In this document: one piece after another, positions 1 to 7,759 of the stretch
How the letters are laid out: the number at the start of each line of letters is the position of its first letter
Numbering within the stretch: the stretch's first letter is position 1
Assembly (NCBI GenBank): GCA_009391535.1
Contig: VFHP01000009.1
Span: forward strand, 1 to 64,000
Reading direction: 5' to 3'
DNA length: 64,000 nucleotides
Origin: SAR202 cluster bacterium
Lineage (GTDB): Bacteria; Chloroflexota; Dehalococcoidia; Lucifugimonadales; UBA2985
Notes under the pieces: generated by a model
What the model saw: the letters and a program-made list of their open reading frames with translations, nothing else
The model's database searches: none
Told to the model about the DNA's origin: nothing
Translations under genes and position numbers: made by a program

Positions 1-263
1 GGAAAGCCCATAGCATCGCAGTCGCTAGGGCAACCGCACTGAATCCACACCTTAGCGGAGTTGAGCAACTCACTCAACTTAGCATATGGTGAGTAGTTGA
101 ATACCATAGCGTTACCTATGGGGTCGATCACATATGCGATCAACTTAACGAGGACAACGTTGCCCTCTGGATCAAGCTCACTAATCTTGTCGATAGTAAG
201 CGAGTGATCTTCCATACCATAGTCATCAGCTTGGAAGATAGTTTTAACAGCTTCAGTTTTCAT
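1..263 (-). CDS. Small phage protein, 3' end outside window (partial)
   Basis: The reading frame opens with ATG at 263-261 on the minus strand and stays open for 87 codons to the window edge, so the C-terminus is missing. AAAGGAA lies about seven bases before the ATG, and a near-perfect sigma-70 promoter sits 43 bases upstream. The protein is mixed and soluble-looking and ends, as far as seen, in a Cys-Gly-Cys-Pro stretch preceded by VWIQ. Some phage proteins carry a similar Cys-x-Cys-Pro element, perhaps metal binding, but I do not recognise the family. It is transcribed away from the virion genes, from a host-type promoter, so an early function is a reasonable inference. The + strand ORF over the same bases (204-389) is a shadow. 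Confidence 0.75.
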   Translation of the reverse strand, partial: MKTEAVKTIFQADDYGMEDHSLTIDKISELDPEGNVVLVKLIAYVIDPIGNAMVFNYSPYAKLSELLNSAKVWIQCGCPSDCDAMGF

Positions 264-305
264 ATTGTGTTCCTTTCGAGAACGTTGGTTAATTGTTATA
301 CTAGT

Positions 306-334
306 AGTATACTATATATATCGGCATTTGTCAA
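306..334 (-). promoter_or_regulatory. Sigma-70 promoter for the gene at 1-263
   Basis: Read on the minus strand: TTGACA (334-329), a 17-base spacer, then TATACT (311-306). This is nearly the bacterial consensus. The -10 box is one arm of the inverted repeat TATACTA-G-TAGTATA (297-311), so the initiation region is a 15-bp palindrome that could bind a repressor. The segment 292-338 is nearly repeated at 476-521. Confidence 0.85.
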
Positions 335-347
335 GGGGTATCTTGAA

Positions 348-455
348 TTATTTTCCAAGAATATTAAAATAAATTATGTGTGCCCCTAGTGAAGCGAAGG
401 CCATAAGCACGCCAGCCGATACGATGATCTTGGATAAAATTTCGATTTGTTGCAT
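348..455 (-). CDS. 35-residue single-span membrane protein
   Basis: ATG at 455-453, stop TAA at 350-348. AAAGGA precedes the ATG by nine bases and a consensus sigma-70 promoter lies 35 bases further upstream. The product is a short polar N-terminus (MQQIEILSK) followed by one long hydrophobic stretch of about 20 residues (IIVSAGVLMAFASLGAHIIY), so it is very likely a small inner-membrane protein. It has its own promoter and is not simply co-transcribed with the next minus-strand gene, which starts 85 bases further on. Role unknown. Small membrane proteins in early phage regions can act in lysis inhibition, exclusion or host takeover, but nothing in the sequence decides between these. Confidence 0.65.
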   Translation of the reverse strand: MQQIEILSKIIVSAGVLMAFASLGAHIIYFNILGK

Positions 456-489
456 TTGTCTTAATCCTTTCGTTGATTGTTATACTACC

Positions 490-518
490 AGTATATCATA
501 TATATCGTCATTTGTCAA
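490..518 (-). promoter_or_regulatory. Sigma-70 promoter for the 35-residue membrane protein
   Basis: On the minus strand: TTGACA (518-513), 17-base spacer, TATACT (495-490). Boxes, spacing and much of the spacer (ATGCCGATATATAT versus ATGACGATATATAT) match the promoter at 306-334. The -10 region is again part of an inverted repeat, TATACT-ACC-AGTATA (481-495). The two promoters therefore look like a duplicated regulatory cassette. Confidence 0.85.
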
Positions 519-786
519 GGGCAATCTTGAGTTTTTTTGAAAAAAAACCGAAAAAAAACGGCCAGTCAATTTTCTTGTGTCGCCCTGTGTCACGCGAAAA
601 GTGCTATAGGGGTGGTTTTATCTTCAGAAATCACTTGACTCTCCAAAGCTAAAAAGTTAGGGGTGGTTCAGACAAAATTAGCCAGCTTTTCTGTTTATGT
701 ATTACCTAAACCTCCCCAATCGGCCCCATGTTTCTGCCGAGTAATTTGCCAGATTTTGGTATTGTTATGTTTTTGTTGCTTTTTCA
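519..786. other. Divergent intergenic region, no gene seen
   Basis: This 268-bp gap separates the minus-strand genes from the + strand virion genes. It contains A-tracts on both sides of CCG...CGG (near 536-562) and an 11-bp direct repeat TAGGGGTGGTT at 607-617 and 658-668 (51-bp spacing). The long minus-strand ORF at 695-937 lies opposite the gene at 834 and has no ribosome site. I see no tRNA, strong terminator or convincing small gene. Confidence 0.6.
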
Positions 787-795
787 GTGTATAAT
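787..795 (+). promoter_or_regulatory. Putative late promoter GTGTATAAT (copy 1)
   Basis: GTGTATAAT follows a T-rich stretch and lies 38 bases before the ATG at 834. No TTGACA-like box is found at the proper distance. The same nonamer, or GTGTATATA, recurs at 7760, 9958, 13101, 20075 and 32390, always in a gap just upstream of a + strand gene. This copy would drive the first + strand gene. Confidence 0.6.
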
Positions 796-833
796 ATTCT
801 AGATAAATCATTCCAATTAAAAAGGAAATCAAT

Positions 834-1013
834 ATGACTGATTGTGACAAACCTGATTGTTGCGAGGGAAAGAAAATAGAATCAACCCTAGAGGTTAAAG
901 CTACAGCTTCTCTCCACGAACAGATCGTAGGTGACATGAGTATGGAAGATGCTCCGCTAAGAGAACTTCTTGATAAACAGGAGTCTGAGGATGCACGAGA
1001 AGAAGAAGGCTAA
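834..1013 (+). CDS. Small acidic protein of unknown function (59 aa)
   Basis: ATG at 834 is preceded by AAAAAGGAAATC, a good ribosome site, and by the late-type promoter at 787. The stop is TAA at 1011-1013. The product is short and acidic, with three cysteines near the N-terminus (DCDKPDCCEG) and a Glu-rich C-terminus (DAREEEG). It overlaps the next gene by 23 bases in another frame, so the two are probably translationally coupled. I do not recognise a family. The N-terminal cysteine cluster could bind a metal, but this is only a guess. Confidence 0.6.
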   Translation: MTDCDKPDCCEGKKIESTLEVKATASLHEQIVGDMSMEDAPLRELLDKQESEDAREEEG

Positions 1014-1821
1014 GTACCGGATTGGTGCTCTAGAGCTAGGATGGACAGATAAAGATGTGATTGGAGGCCCCGTAGAACTACTAGGCCCCGAGGCAATACC
1101 AGACGTTCATAACCTGACAATGATTACTGGTGTAGAAACTGGTGTGGACAGGTCAGGTTTCTGCAAGGACGTTTGCGGTTTTGAAAAGGTTGTGGGTTTT
1201 GATCACTACTTCTATTATCAAATAGAGGATTGGCACGACAAAAATACCGTAATATCTGAGAGAGGCCTAGGTTACCTAGAAGAGAAGGATGGTAAAACAT
1301 TCTTAGTAAGACACAAGCCCGTCGCCTATAAAGACCAACACGGTAGACAGTATCCCTTACCAAAAGGAATGTATGCCGATCTAGGCGCAGGCTCATATAT
1401 ACTAGCTTATACCATCCCGCCGCCCACATATATTGAAGCCCTCTCTATTCCGCACTCGCTGGTAGCATCCACATCTGAGGGAAACCCAACACCTGTAGAA
1501 CTTGAGCCAAACACACTCTTAGGGAGAATGGATAATGTAGTACAAGCAATCGACTCTGATGAGTTGATGAGAATAGTGGGAGACAAAGTAGTTGACCCAC
1601 TGATTAATTCACAAAAACAACTCGACTTAAAGGCAAGACACTTAAGGCTAACCAGAAAAAATTCCTCCGTAGCCTCGCCAATAGTCAGGTTATTACCACA
1701 AAAAGTAGATGACAAAACGCCACGCCAAAGAGGTAGTATCGTTTTCAACTCACAGACTAACCGCTTACAGTGTTATGACGGAGAGAAATGGAAAACCATA
1801 GCGTGGGAAGAGGAGGAATAA
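991..1821 (+). CDS. Putative structural protein with fibre-type C-terminus
   Basis: I place the start at ATG 991, because AGGAG at 979-983 is ideally spaced before it; an ATG at 970 would add seven residues. The 276-aa product has no domain I can name in its body. Its last 30 residues (GSIVFNSQTNRLQCYDGEKW) match a very common phage fibre element in which a Gly-x-Ile-Val-(F/Y)-Asn turn is followed by a Tyr-(D/T)-Gly-x-x-Trp strand. That suggests a virion surface protein, although it lies well upstream of the terminase and not in the fibre block. It starts inside the preceding gene and ends one base before the sigma-like gene, so the three form one transcription unit. Confidence 0.7.
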   Translation: MHEKKKAKYRIGALELGWTDKDVIGGPVELLGPEAIPDVHNLTMITGVETGVDRSGFCKDVCGFEKVVGFDHYFYYQIEDWHDKNTVISERGLGYLEEKDGKTFLVRHKPVAYKDQHGRQYPLPKGMYADLGAGSYILAYTIPPPTYIEALSIPHSLVASTSEGNPTPVELEPNTLLGRMDNVVQAIDSDELMRIVGDKVVDPLINSQKQLDLKARHLRLTRKNSSVASPIVRLLPQKVDDKTPRQRGSIVFNSQTNRLQCYDGEKWKTIAWEEEE

Positions 1822-1822
1822 T

Positions 1823-2317
1823 ATGCACGTCCCACCAAATATGACAGAGGAACAAACTTTAGCAGAGATCACAAAGGTTATTGACAGAATCGCCCCAAGA
1901 TATACTTTTTACGGGTACGAACTGGATGATATCAAACAAGAGTCTTTTATTATTTGCGCAGATGCATTACCTCGTTACGACGCAACTCGCCCTCTTGAAA
2001 ACTTCTTAGCTGTGCATCTCTCTAACCGTCTCAAAAACTTTGTCAGAGACAACCACTTCATTAAAGGTGAGGATGAAAAGAAGAAGATTGTCATGCCCGG
2101 CCAATTGGTTAATGAACAAACTATATTAGACGATAGAGAAGAAAAAGACAACATTTTAGATTACTCAGAGATGACTTCTGCGGTAGATCGCAAATTACCA
2201 GCAGAATATAGATCAGATTACTTAAAGATAATAAATGATGTATATGTACCTAAGAAAAGAAAAGAAGAAGTACTAGGTCTTATACATGAAATACTAGAGG
2301 AAGGTGGACATGCGTAA
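1823..2317 (+). CDS. Sigma-70 region 2-like protein, candidate late sigma factor
   Basis: AGGAGG at 1811-1816 sets the ATG at 1823. The 164-aa product has, at residues 27-76, the pattern of sigma-70 region 2, the part that binds the polymerase clamp and melts the -10 element: Y-x-F-x-GYELDDIKQESFI, then ALPRYD, RPLENFL, and SNRLKNFVRDN. The rest is a charged linker and a helical C-terminus (residues 120-160) without an obvious region 4, so it probably does not read a -35 box. This fits the small, divergent late sigma factors of large phages (T4 gp55 is the model). The six GTGTATAAT-type sites in this window, which also lack a -35 box, are the natural candidate targets. The functional role is inferred; the region 2 likeness is clear. 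Confidence 0.7.
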   Translation: MHVPPNMTEEQTLAEITKVIDRIAPRYTFYGYELDDIKQESFIICADALPRYDATRPLENFLAVHLSNRLKNFVRDNHFIKGEDEKKKIVMPGQLVNEQTILDDREEKDNILDYSEMTSAVDRKLPAEYRSDYLKIINDVYVPKKRKEEVLGLIHEILEEGGHA

Positions 2318-3095
2318 AGGAAGGCTCTCAAAGCCCGAAACGAAGTTTATCACTGATAATGCCGACACCATGACGGTAGAAGAGATAGCACAGGAGTTAG
2401 ACCGTGACCCCTCATCTATCGAAACGTTCATAAAAAGAAAACTCCGCCTAGGGTTGTCAGAAGAAGAGGAAGTAGCTTACACCTTAGAGGAGCGACCATA
2501 CTGGTCCGAATTGAAGCAACAGTTTACAGGAGACGAGCTGGAGCTTGTAAAATATCACTGGGGCAGAATTATCTCACAGTTCAAGGATGACGTATTCCCC
2601 ACAGAAGAATTGCAGGTGGTGGATGTAATCAAGCTTGAGATACTTATGAACAGGGGCTTGAAGCAGAATAAGGAAAACATAGACCAGATAGGGGCCTTTG
2701 AAAAACTTATTCAAGAGGAACGGGCAATGGACCCTGACCAGCAGGACAGAGATTATATACTAAACTTGGAGCGTCAGACCGCGACTTTACGTGCAGCACA
2801 GGAGTCACTCAACAGAGATTACAGAGACCTTCAAACAAAGAAGAACTCCATGTTGAAAGAGATGAAAGCTACTCGTGAACAAAGGATCAGAAGATTAGAG
2901 GATTCGAGACAGTCTTTTACTGGTTGGATAGCACATCTGATTCAAAATCCAGAGATAATGAAACAATATGGTTTAGAGATGGAAAAGATGAGACTTGCGA
3001 TGGAAGGGGAAAAGCAAAGACTCTCTGAATACCATAAATACGATGACGGAATCGTAGACCAACCCTTCTTGACACCCGACACTGTAAAGGACTAA
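2310..3095 (+). CDS. Helix-turn-helix and coiled-coil protein, possible small terminase
   Basis: ATG at 2310 follows AGAGGAAGG, which makes it likelier than the GTG at 2304; it overlaps the sigma-like gene by eight bases. Residues 21-44 (TVEEIAQELDRDPSSIETFI) form a textbook helix-turn-helix, the kind used for pac or cos recognition by small terminase subunits. The remainder is almost entirely helical and charged: two helices around a QFTGDEL segment, then a long coiled coil at about residues 125-245. Length (261 aa) and organisation suit a small terminase or another DNA-binding assembly factor. The large terminase is 2.7 kb downstream with six genes between, an unusually wide gap, so the call is tentative. 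The alternative is a phage transcription regulator paired with the sigma-like protein. Confidence 0.55.
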   Translation: MRKGRLSKPETKFITDNADTMTVEEIAQELDRDPSSIETFIKRKLRLGLSEEEEVAYTLEERPYWSELKQQFTGDELELVKYHWGRIISQFKDDVFPTEELQVVDVIKLEILMNRGLKQNKENIDQIGAFEKLIQEERAMDPDQQDRDYILNLERQTATLRAAQESLNRDYRDLQTKKNSMLKEMKATREQRIRRLEDSRQSFTGWIAHLIQNPEIMKQYGLEMEKMRLAMEGEKQRLSEYHKYDDGIVDQPFLTPDTVKD

Positions 3096-3110
3096 TTGGA
3101 AAGGATAATA

Positions 3111-4112
3111 ATGAAAAAGGCTATAATTTTTGGAGTAACGGGGCAGGATGGAAGCCACCTCCTCGACCTATTACTATCGAAGGGCTATGAAGTGATAGGC
3201 GTAGCCAGAAGATGCAGTGTAGACACTAGCGAGAGAATAAAGAATCGTTTAGAATGTCCACATTTCAATTTGGTGCATGGGGATATAACAGATGCGAGCA
3301 GCGTGATGAATATCCTTAGAAATAACGAGGATGTAGATGAAATCTATAATCTAGCAGCGCAATCGCATGTTGGTGTATCTTTTAAACAACCCGGACTCAC
3401 ATGGGATATAACAGGCAAGGGCTGCTTTAACATCTTACAAAGCATCGTCGATCTTGGTATGTTCGGGTCTAGGTTCTATCAAGCGTCGTCCAGCGAAATG
3501 TTTGGCGACTCCTACGACATAGATAAAGATGGGGAAAAGGTACAGAACGAGAACACCAAGTTTTTACCACAGTCTCCATACGCCATTGCTAAATGTGCTG
3601 CGCATTATGCCGTAAGACTTTTTAGAGAAGCTTATGGTCTGCATGCCAGTGCTGGAATACTATTTAACCACGAGGGAGAAAGAAGGGGTGAGACTTTCGT
3701 CACCCGAAAGATAACCAAGTGGATAGGTGATTGGCATAAGACTGGCTACGACAAAAATTTTCCGAAACTCCGTTTAGGTAACTTAGAAGCGTTCCGGGAT
3801 TGGGGATATGCCGGAGACTATGTTAGGGCTATGTGGTTAATGCTACAGCAAGAGCAGCCTGACGACTATGTAATATGCACAGGTAAAACTCATACAATCA
3901 GGGAATTCTTAGATTGCGCGTTTGGTCATATAGGTATCGAAGACTGGGAAGAACATGTTGTTATAGACCCGGAATTCTACAGACCTGCGGAAGTTGACTA
4001 CCTACGAGGTGATTGTTCAAAAGCTAAGGAAAAACTGGAATGGGAACCAGAGTGCAACCTAGAGGATCTTGTAAAGATCATGGTGGAGCACGATGTAAAT
4101 GCTAATATATAA
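3111..4112 (+). CDS. gmd: GDP-mannose 4,6-dehydratase
   Basis: This enzyme removes water from GDP-D-mannose with NADP to give GDP-4-keto-6-deoxymannose, the branch point to GDP-fucose, GDP-rhamnose and GDP-perosamine. ATG 3111 has GGAAAGGA just upstream and gives 333 aa, close to the family length. The Rossmann nucleotide motif is GVTGQDGS (residues 8-15). The catalytic set is visible as S127 and E129 (QASSSEMFG) with Y157 and K161 (PYAIAK), and the family hallmark NHE-x-x-RRGETFVTRK follows at about 186. All key residues are present, so it should be active. It sits inside the late operon between the helix-turn-helix gene and nuclease genes. No partner synthase or glycosyltransferase is visible, so the product presumably feeds host pathways or genes outside the window. 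Confidence 0.93.
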   Translation: MKKAIIFGVTGQDGSHLLDLLLSKGYEVIGVARRCSVDTSERIKNRLECPHFNLVHGDITDASSVMNILRNNEDVDEIYNLAAQSHVGVSFKQPGLTWDITGKGCFNILQSIVDLGMFGSRFYQASSSEMFGDSYDIDKDGEKVQNENTKFLPQSPYAIAKCAAHYAVRLFREAYGLHASAGILFNHEGERRGETFVTRKITKWIGDWHKTGYDKNFPKLRLGNLEAFRDWGYAGDYVRAMWLMLQQEQPDDYVICTGKTHTIREFLDCAFGHIGIEDWEEHVVIDPEFYRPAEVDYLRGDCSKAKEKLEWEPECNLEDLVKIMVEHDVNANI

Positions 4113-4347
4113 AGTTTATCTCGACCTCTCTTTAGTTATTAGCAGACTGAGAGAGTTCCAATTGATGGAATACAATTCAGCTTTTCCTATTGTATTTATG
4201 GAAGCTAGTAATCCAGACGATGCTTGCTTTAAAGCTGTTTACACACTTATTCAGATGATATTAAAACAAAGCAATACCGTTGAGACTAGAATATTGTGTA
4301 GGAGTATCAAAAGAGACATCAGAGTAATAAAGGCTTTATGCAGATGA
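4099..4347 (+). CDS. Small protein of unknown function (82 aa)
   Basis: The ATG at 4099 lies inside the last codons of the dehydratase gene (14-base overlap), with GGTGGAG some ten bases upstream. The stop overlaps the start of the HNH gene by ten bases, so it is embedded in the operon. The 82-aa product has an N-terminal strand-forming stretch (MLIYKVYLDLSLVISRL), a middle segment with NPDDACFKAVYTLIQMIL that looks helical, and a basic C-terminus. I do not recognise it. The tight overlaps on both sides and the absence of a better frame support it as a real gene; the minus-strand ORF over 4251-4463 has no ribosome site. Confidence 0.55.
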   Translation: MLIYKVYLDLSLVISRLREFQLMEYNSAFPIVFMEASNPDDACFKAVYTLIQMILKQSNTVETRILCRSIKRDIRVIKALCR

Positions 4348-4619
4348 GAAGAAACTATCAAGACCCTACATACAAGACTTGGAGAAGTAAGGTATACAGG
4401 AGAGATAAGTTTAAGTGCCAGATGCCCGGATGCAAGTCTAAGTATCAGATTCAGGCACATCATATAAAGAAATGGTCAGAAGCTTCTACCTTGAGGTACG
4501 ATGTAAACAATGGTATAACATTGTGCCGTAATTGCCACGACTCTATTAATGGTATGGAGTCGCACTATGAAGTATTATTCAACGATATAGTGAGTGCAAA
4601 AAATGGGAAATTACACTAA
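4338..4619 (+). CDS. HNH endonuclease
   Basis: The 93-aa product is a compact HNH domain. Two zinc-binding cysteine pairs are visible (C27/C32 and C63/C66), with the His-His pair H41-H42 in IQAHHIKKW, an Asn in DVNNGITLC, and the closing His in CRNCHD. Codons at 4338 and 4344 are both possible starts; AAAGG at 4329-4333 favours 4338. HNH proteins beside a terminase are known in cos-type phages such as HK97, where they assist DNA cleavage during packaging. Here the large terminase is 1.1 kb downstream, so either a packaging role or a free-standing homing nuclease is possible. Its small size and position inside an overlapping operon favour a packaging or genome-processing role. Confidence 0.85.
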   Translation: MQMRRNYQDPTYKTWRSKVYRRDKFKCQMPGCKSKYQIQAHHIKKWSEASTLRYDVNNGITLCRNCHDSINGMESHYEVLFNDIVSAKNGKLH

Positions 4620-5106
4620 GGCTCCAGATTTTTATGTAATCAAAGATACCAGAGAACAGGAAGGGTACTACTTCAGTGCTTACGGAAGCTGTTTGGGAAT
4701 GGTGGAGCAAAAACTAGATACAGGAGACTATGCAATACAAGGACTCGAAGACAAGTGTTGCATAGAAAGGAAGGGGTGCATAGAAGAACTAGCTATCAAC
4801 CTAGGAAAAACTAAGCACGCCTTTTTAAATGAAATAGAGAGAATGAAGTCATTCCCACACAAGTTTATCATTTTAGAGTTTGAGCTTTCAGATCTAGTCA
4901 ATTTTCCTGAAAACAGCAGGATACCAGAAAAGAATAAGGCAAAACTGAAGATTACTGGAAAATACATGCTTAAATGCTTAATGGAATTTCAACTTTACGA
5001 TGACGTACATGTATTGTTTTGTGGTAACAAACGGAACGGATTCCTAACTGTAAGCAGTATCCTCAAGAGAATAAATGAAATGTACACAGTGGGAAGGAAG
5101 AAATAA
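4603..5106 (+). CDS. ERCC4-type (XPF/Mus81-like) nuclease
   Basis: ATG 4603 overlaps the end of the HNH gene; a GTG at 4594 would add three residues. Near the N-terminus are the ERCC4 nuclease signatures: DTREQ at residues 15-19, GDY at 41-43, and IERKGCIEEL at 54-63, equivalent to the metal-binding GD...ERK core of XPF and Mus81. The domain fills nearly all of the 167 aa, with no helix-hairpin-helix or helicase part, so it is a stand-alone nuclease probably acting on branched or flap DNA. Its stop overlaps the ATG of the ClpP-like gene (TAATG). Together with the HNH enzyme it makes a two-nuclease cassette just before the terminase. Resolving branched concatemers before packaging is a plausible role, but it is inferred. 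Confidence 0.83.
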   Translation: MGNYTKAPDFYVIKDTREQEGYYFSAYGSCLGMVEQKLDTGDYAIQGLEDKCCIERKGCIEELAINLGKTKHAFLNEIERMKSFPHKFIILEFELSDLVNFPENSRIPEKNKAKLKITGKYMLKCLMEFQLYDDVHVLFCGNKRNGFLTVSSILKRINEMYTVGRKK

Positions 5107-5750
5107 TGTCAGATCAATCAGGAGACATACATTCGTATGGTCTTGATGTAAAAAACAGAGAAGTATATCTGCACGGATACCACGGTTCTTTTGACGAAGA
5201 TCCCGGTGTGGAATATAGGATGGCTACTAACTTTATTAAAAACATAAGGTTGATAGACACTGCGGGAAAAGATCCAATACTAATACACATGCATAGCATT
5301 GGTGGAAACTGGAACGATGGCATGGCGATATACGATGCTATCAAGGCATGCACATCATATACAACCATCCTTGTCTATGGACAGGCCGAATCTATGAGTG
5401 GTATTGTATTGCAAGCTGCCGACAAAAGGGTCATGATGCCTAACGCATATTTCATGTGTCACTTTGGTTCAAGTGGATATGAAGGACATTACCTAAATGT
5501 CAGGTCAGGCGTCAAGTTTGAAGAAAAGCTTATTAGTGATATGTTAGACATTTATACATCGAGATGTAAATCTGGCAAATTTTTCAAGGAGCATTACAAT
5601 CCAACCAATGAGAGTAAAGTCAAGAACTATATAAACACAAAAATGAAATCAGGAGACTGGTACCTCAATAGTCACGAATCGGTTTACTATGGCTTTGCCG
5701 ACAGCGTACTGATGACCAGAAAAAATAGGAATATTAGCAGTCTAAAATAA
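5106..5750 (+). CDS. ClpP-like serine protease
   Basis: The 214-aa product has the ClpP fold pattern. HSIGGNWNDGMAIYDAI (residues 63-79) matches the oxyanion-side NSPGG-type segment, S96 lies in QAESMSG (ClpP QAASMG), H119 in YFMCHFG, and D184 in GDWYL, followed by YYGFADSVL, which parallels ClpP YGLVDSIL. All three triad residues are present. No signal peptide is seen. Phages use ClpP-like enzymes as head-maturation proteases, and it lies directly upstream of the terminase (TAATG overlap). A second, S78-type protease fused to scaffold is encoded at 9983, so this one may have another substrate, for example a tail or packaging protein, or may form a tetradecamer by itself. Confidence 0.85.
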   Translation: MSDQSGDIHSYGLDVKNREVYLHGYHGSFDEDPGVEYRMATNFIKNIRLIDTAGKDPILIHMHSIGGNWNDGMAIYDAIKACTSYTTILVYGQAESMSGIVLQAADKRVMMPNAYFMCHFGSSGYEGHYLNVRSGVKFEEKLISDMLDIYTSRCKSGKFFKEHYNPTNESKVKNYINTKMKSGDWYLNSHESVYYGFADSVLMTRKNRNISSLK

Positions 5751-7756
5751 TGTCAGAGAAAAAATTAAAACAGATCAATGAAGCTTGGTTAGGTTTAGAG
5801 TTTCCAGAATCTCAGAAAATTTTTAACCCAGCAACACTCTTAAACTCGCAAGAGGAAGACTATCACCTTCGCCTCTCTTGGTTGATGACACAGCCCGAAT
5901 ACCTATCCTTTTTATGTAAGCATATACTAAACATCCAACTACTACCTTCTCAGGCTTTGATGCTTAATGAGATGTGGAGTAGAAAGTTTCCCATCCTTAT
6001 TGCCAGTCGTGGTTTCGGTAAATCCTTCATGCTTTCGCTTTACTCTATTCTTAGAGCACTCTTGCTCCCAAAGAGAAAAGTGGTCATCGTAGGTGCGGCT
6101 TTCAGACAGTCTAAGATTCTCTTTGAATATATGGAAACTATATGGAGAAATTCCCCAATACTCAGGGATATTTGCAGCGACACAAGTGGACCCAGAAGAG
6201 ATGTTGACAGGTGCGTCTTAAGACTAAACGAAAGCACAGTCACATGCCTACCATTAGGTGACGGCCAAAAGATTCGTGGTCAACGTGCAAACGATATTAT
6301 CTCTGACGAATTTGCGTCAATACCAAGAGATATCTTTGAAACAGTTGTCGCTGGTTTTGCCGCCGTATCAGCAGACCCAATCGACAACGTAAGAAGACTA
6401 GCATCAGAAAAGAAAGCTAAAGAGCTTGGCATTAAGATTGAAGAAAAACAAGAGGCTGTATCTGCAAACAAAGACAACCAAATCATCATCTCCGGTACAG
6501 CCTACTACGACTTCAACCATTTTGCCGAGTACTGGAAAAAGTGGAAGTCAATAATTAAGAGCCAAGGTAGACTATCTAGACTCAGAGAAGTCTTTAATGG
6601 AGAAGATCCGCCCCCAGACTTTGACTGGACACAATATTCCATAATACGGATACCATACGAACTCCTACCAGAAGGGTTTATGGATGCATCTCAAGTTGCT
6701 AGATCTAAGGCTACAGTACATACAGGCATTTACCAAATGGAATTTGGAGCATGCTTTACTAGAGACTCACAGGGTTTCTTTAAGAGATCGCTGATAGAAT
6801 CCTGCGTTATCACTAAAGACAACATAATAAAAGATCACAAAGGGGAAGAAATAAACTTTGAGGCAGTCCTCATAGGAGACCCAAAGAAGAGGTATGTATT
6901 TGGTGTTGACCCCGCATCTGAAGTCGATAACTTTAGCATAGTCGTTTTAGAGTTATGCGGCAACCACAGGAAGATAGTTCACTGCTGGACTACCACCAGA
7001 TCAGAACACAGAGAAAAAGTCAAGAAAGGTTATTCTGCCGAGACTGACTTCTATGCATATTGCGCTAGGAAAATCAGAGACCTAATGAGACAATTCCCTT
7101 GTATACATATAGCCATGGATGCTCAGGGTGGCGGTATAGCTGTCATGGAATCCCTACACGACAAAGACAAAATAAAAGAGGGCGAGATAGCAATATGGCC
7201 AGTAATTGACGAAGATAAACCAAAAGACACTGACGACGAAAGAGGGCTGCATATATTAGAGATGTGCCAGTTTGCCAAGTATGACTGGCTAGCGGAATCT
7301 AATCACAGCCTAAGAAAAGACTTTGAGGATAAAGTTTTAATATTTCCATTCTTCGACTCAATTACTCTTGGTTTATCAAATTCAGAAGATGCTCTTAAAA
7401 ACAGAATGTTCGACACCCTAGAAGATTGCGTTATGGATATTGAAGAACTAAAGGATGAGTTAGCAATGATTCAGATGACACAAACGCCAAGCGGTAGAGA
7501 TAAATGGGATACTCCTGAAGTTATTACCGGCCCCGGTAAAAAAAGCAAGATGAGAAAAGATAGGTACTCCGCACTGCTAATGGCTAACATGGCCGGTAGA
7601 ATCATCCAGAGAACCCCCACCCCAGAAGAGTACGGCTTCTATGGAGGCTTTGCTTATGCCGGAGGTGAAAACTATGCCAAAGACAAAAAAACGCAAAACA
7701 AAAATATGTACTCAGGCCCGAGCTGGTTCGTTGACAACATCAATGACGTGTACTAA
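5750..7756 (+). CDS. terL: Terminase large subunit
   Basis: This is the DNA-packaging motor ATPase and nuclease (668 aa). The ATPase half shows a Walker A variant SRGFGKS (residues 86-92), VVIVGAAFRQS after it, and a Walker B DIISDEF (182-188) with E187 as the likely catalytic base. The nuclease half begins with D387 in VFGVDPASEVDNFS, then D457 in AMDAQGGG and D604 in RKDRYSALLMAN, the RNase H-like acidic residues. The ATG at 5750 overlaps the stop of the protease gene. The ATPase resembles marine and T4-like terminases, in which the Walker A Gly-rich loop starts with Ser-Arg. The pac or cos type cannot be decided by eye. The gene ends four bases before a late-type promoter. Confidence 0.95.
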   Translation: MSEKKLKQINEAWLGLEFPESQKIFNPATLLNSQEEDYHLRLSWLMTQPEYLSFLCKHILNIQLLPSQALMLNEMWSRKFPILIASRGFGKSFMLSLYSILRALLLPKRKVVIVGAAFRQSKILFEYMETIWRNSPILRDICSDTSGPRRDVDRCVLRLNESTVTCLPLGDGQKIRGQRANDIISDEFASIPRDIFETVVAGFAAVSADPIDNVRRLASEKKAKELGIKIEEKQEAVSANKDNQIIISGTAYYDFNHFAEYWKKWKSIIKSQGRLSRLREVFNGEDPPPDFDWTQYSIIRIPYELLPEGFMDASQVARSKATVHTGIYQMEFGACFTRDSQGFFKRSLIESCVITKDNIIKDHKGEEINFEAVLIGDPKKRYVFGVDPASEVDNFSIVVLELCGNHRKIVHCWTTTRSEHREKVKKGYSAETDFYAYCARKIRDLMRQFPCIHIAMDAQGGGIAVMESLHDKDKIKEGEIAIWPVIDEDKPKDTDDERGLHILEMCQFAKYDWLAESNHSLRKDFEDKVLIFPFFDSITLGLSNSEDALKNRMFDTLEDCVMDIEELKDELAMIQMTQTPSGRDKWDTPEVITGPGKKSKMRKDRYSALLMANMAGRIIQRTPTPEEYGFYGGFAYAGGENYAKDKKTQNKNMYSGPSWFVDNINDVY

Positions 7757-7759
7757 TTT

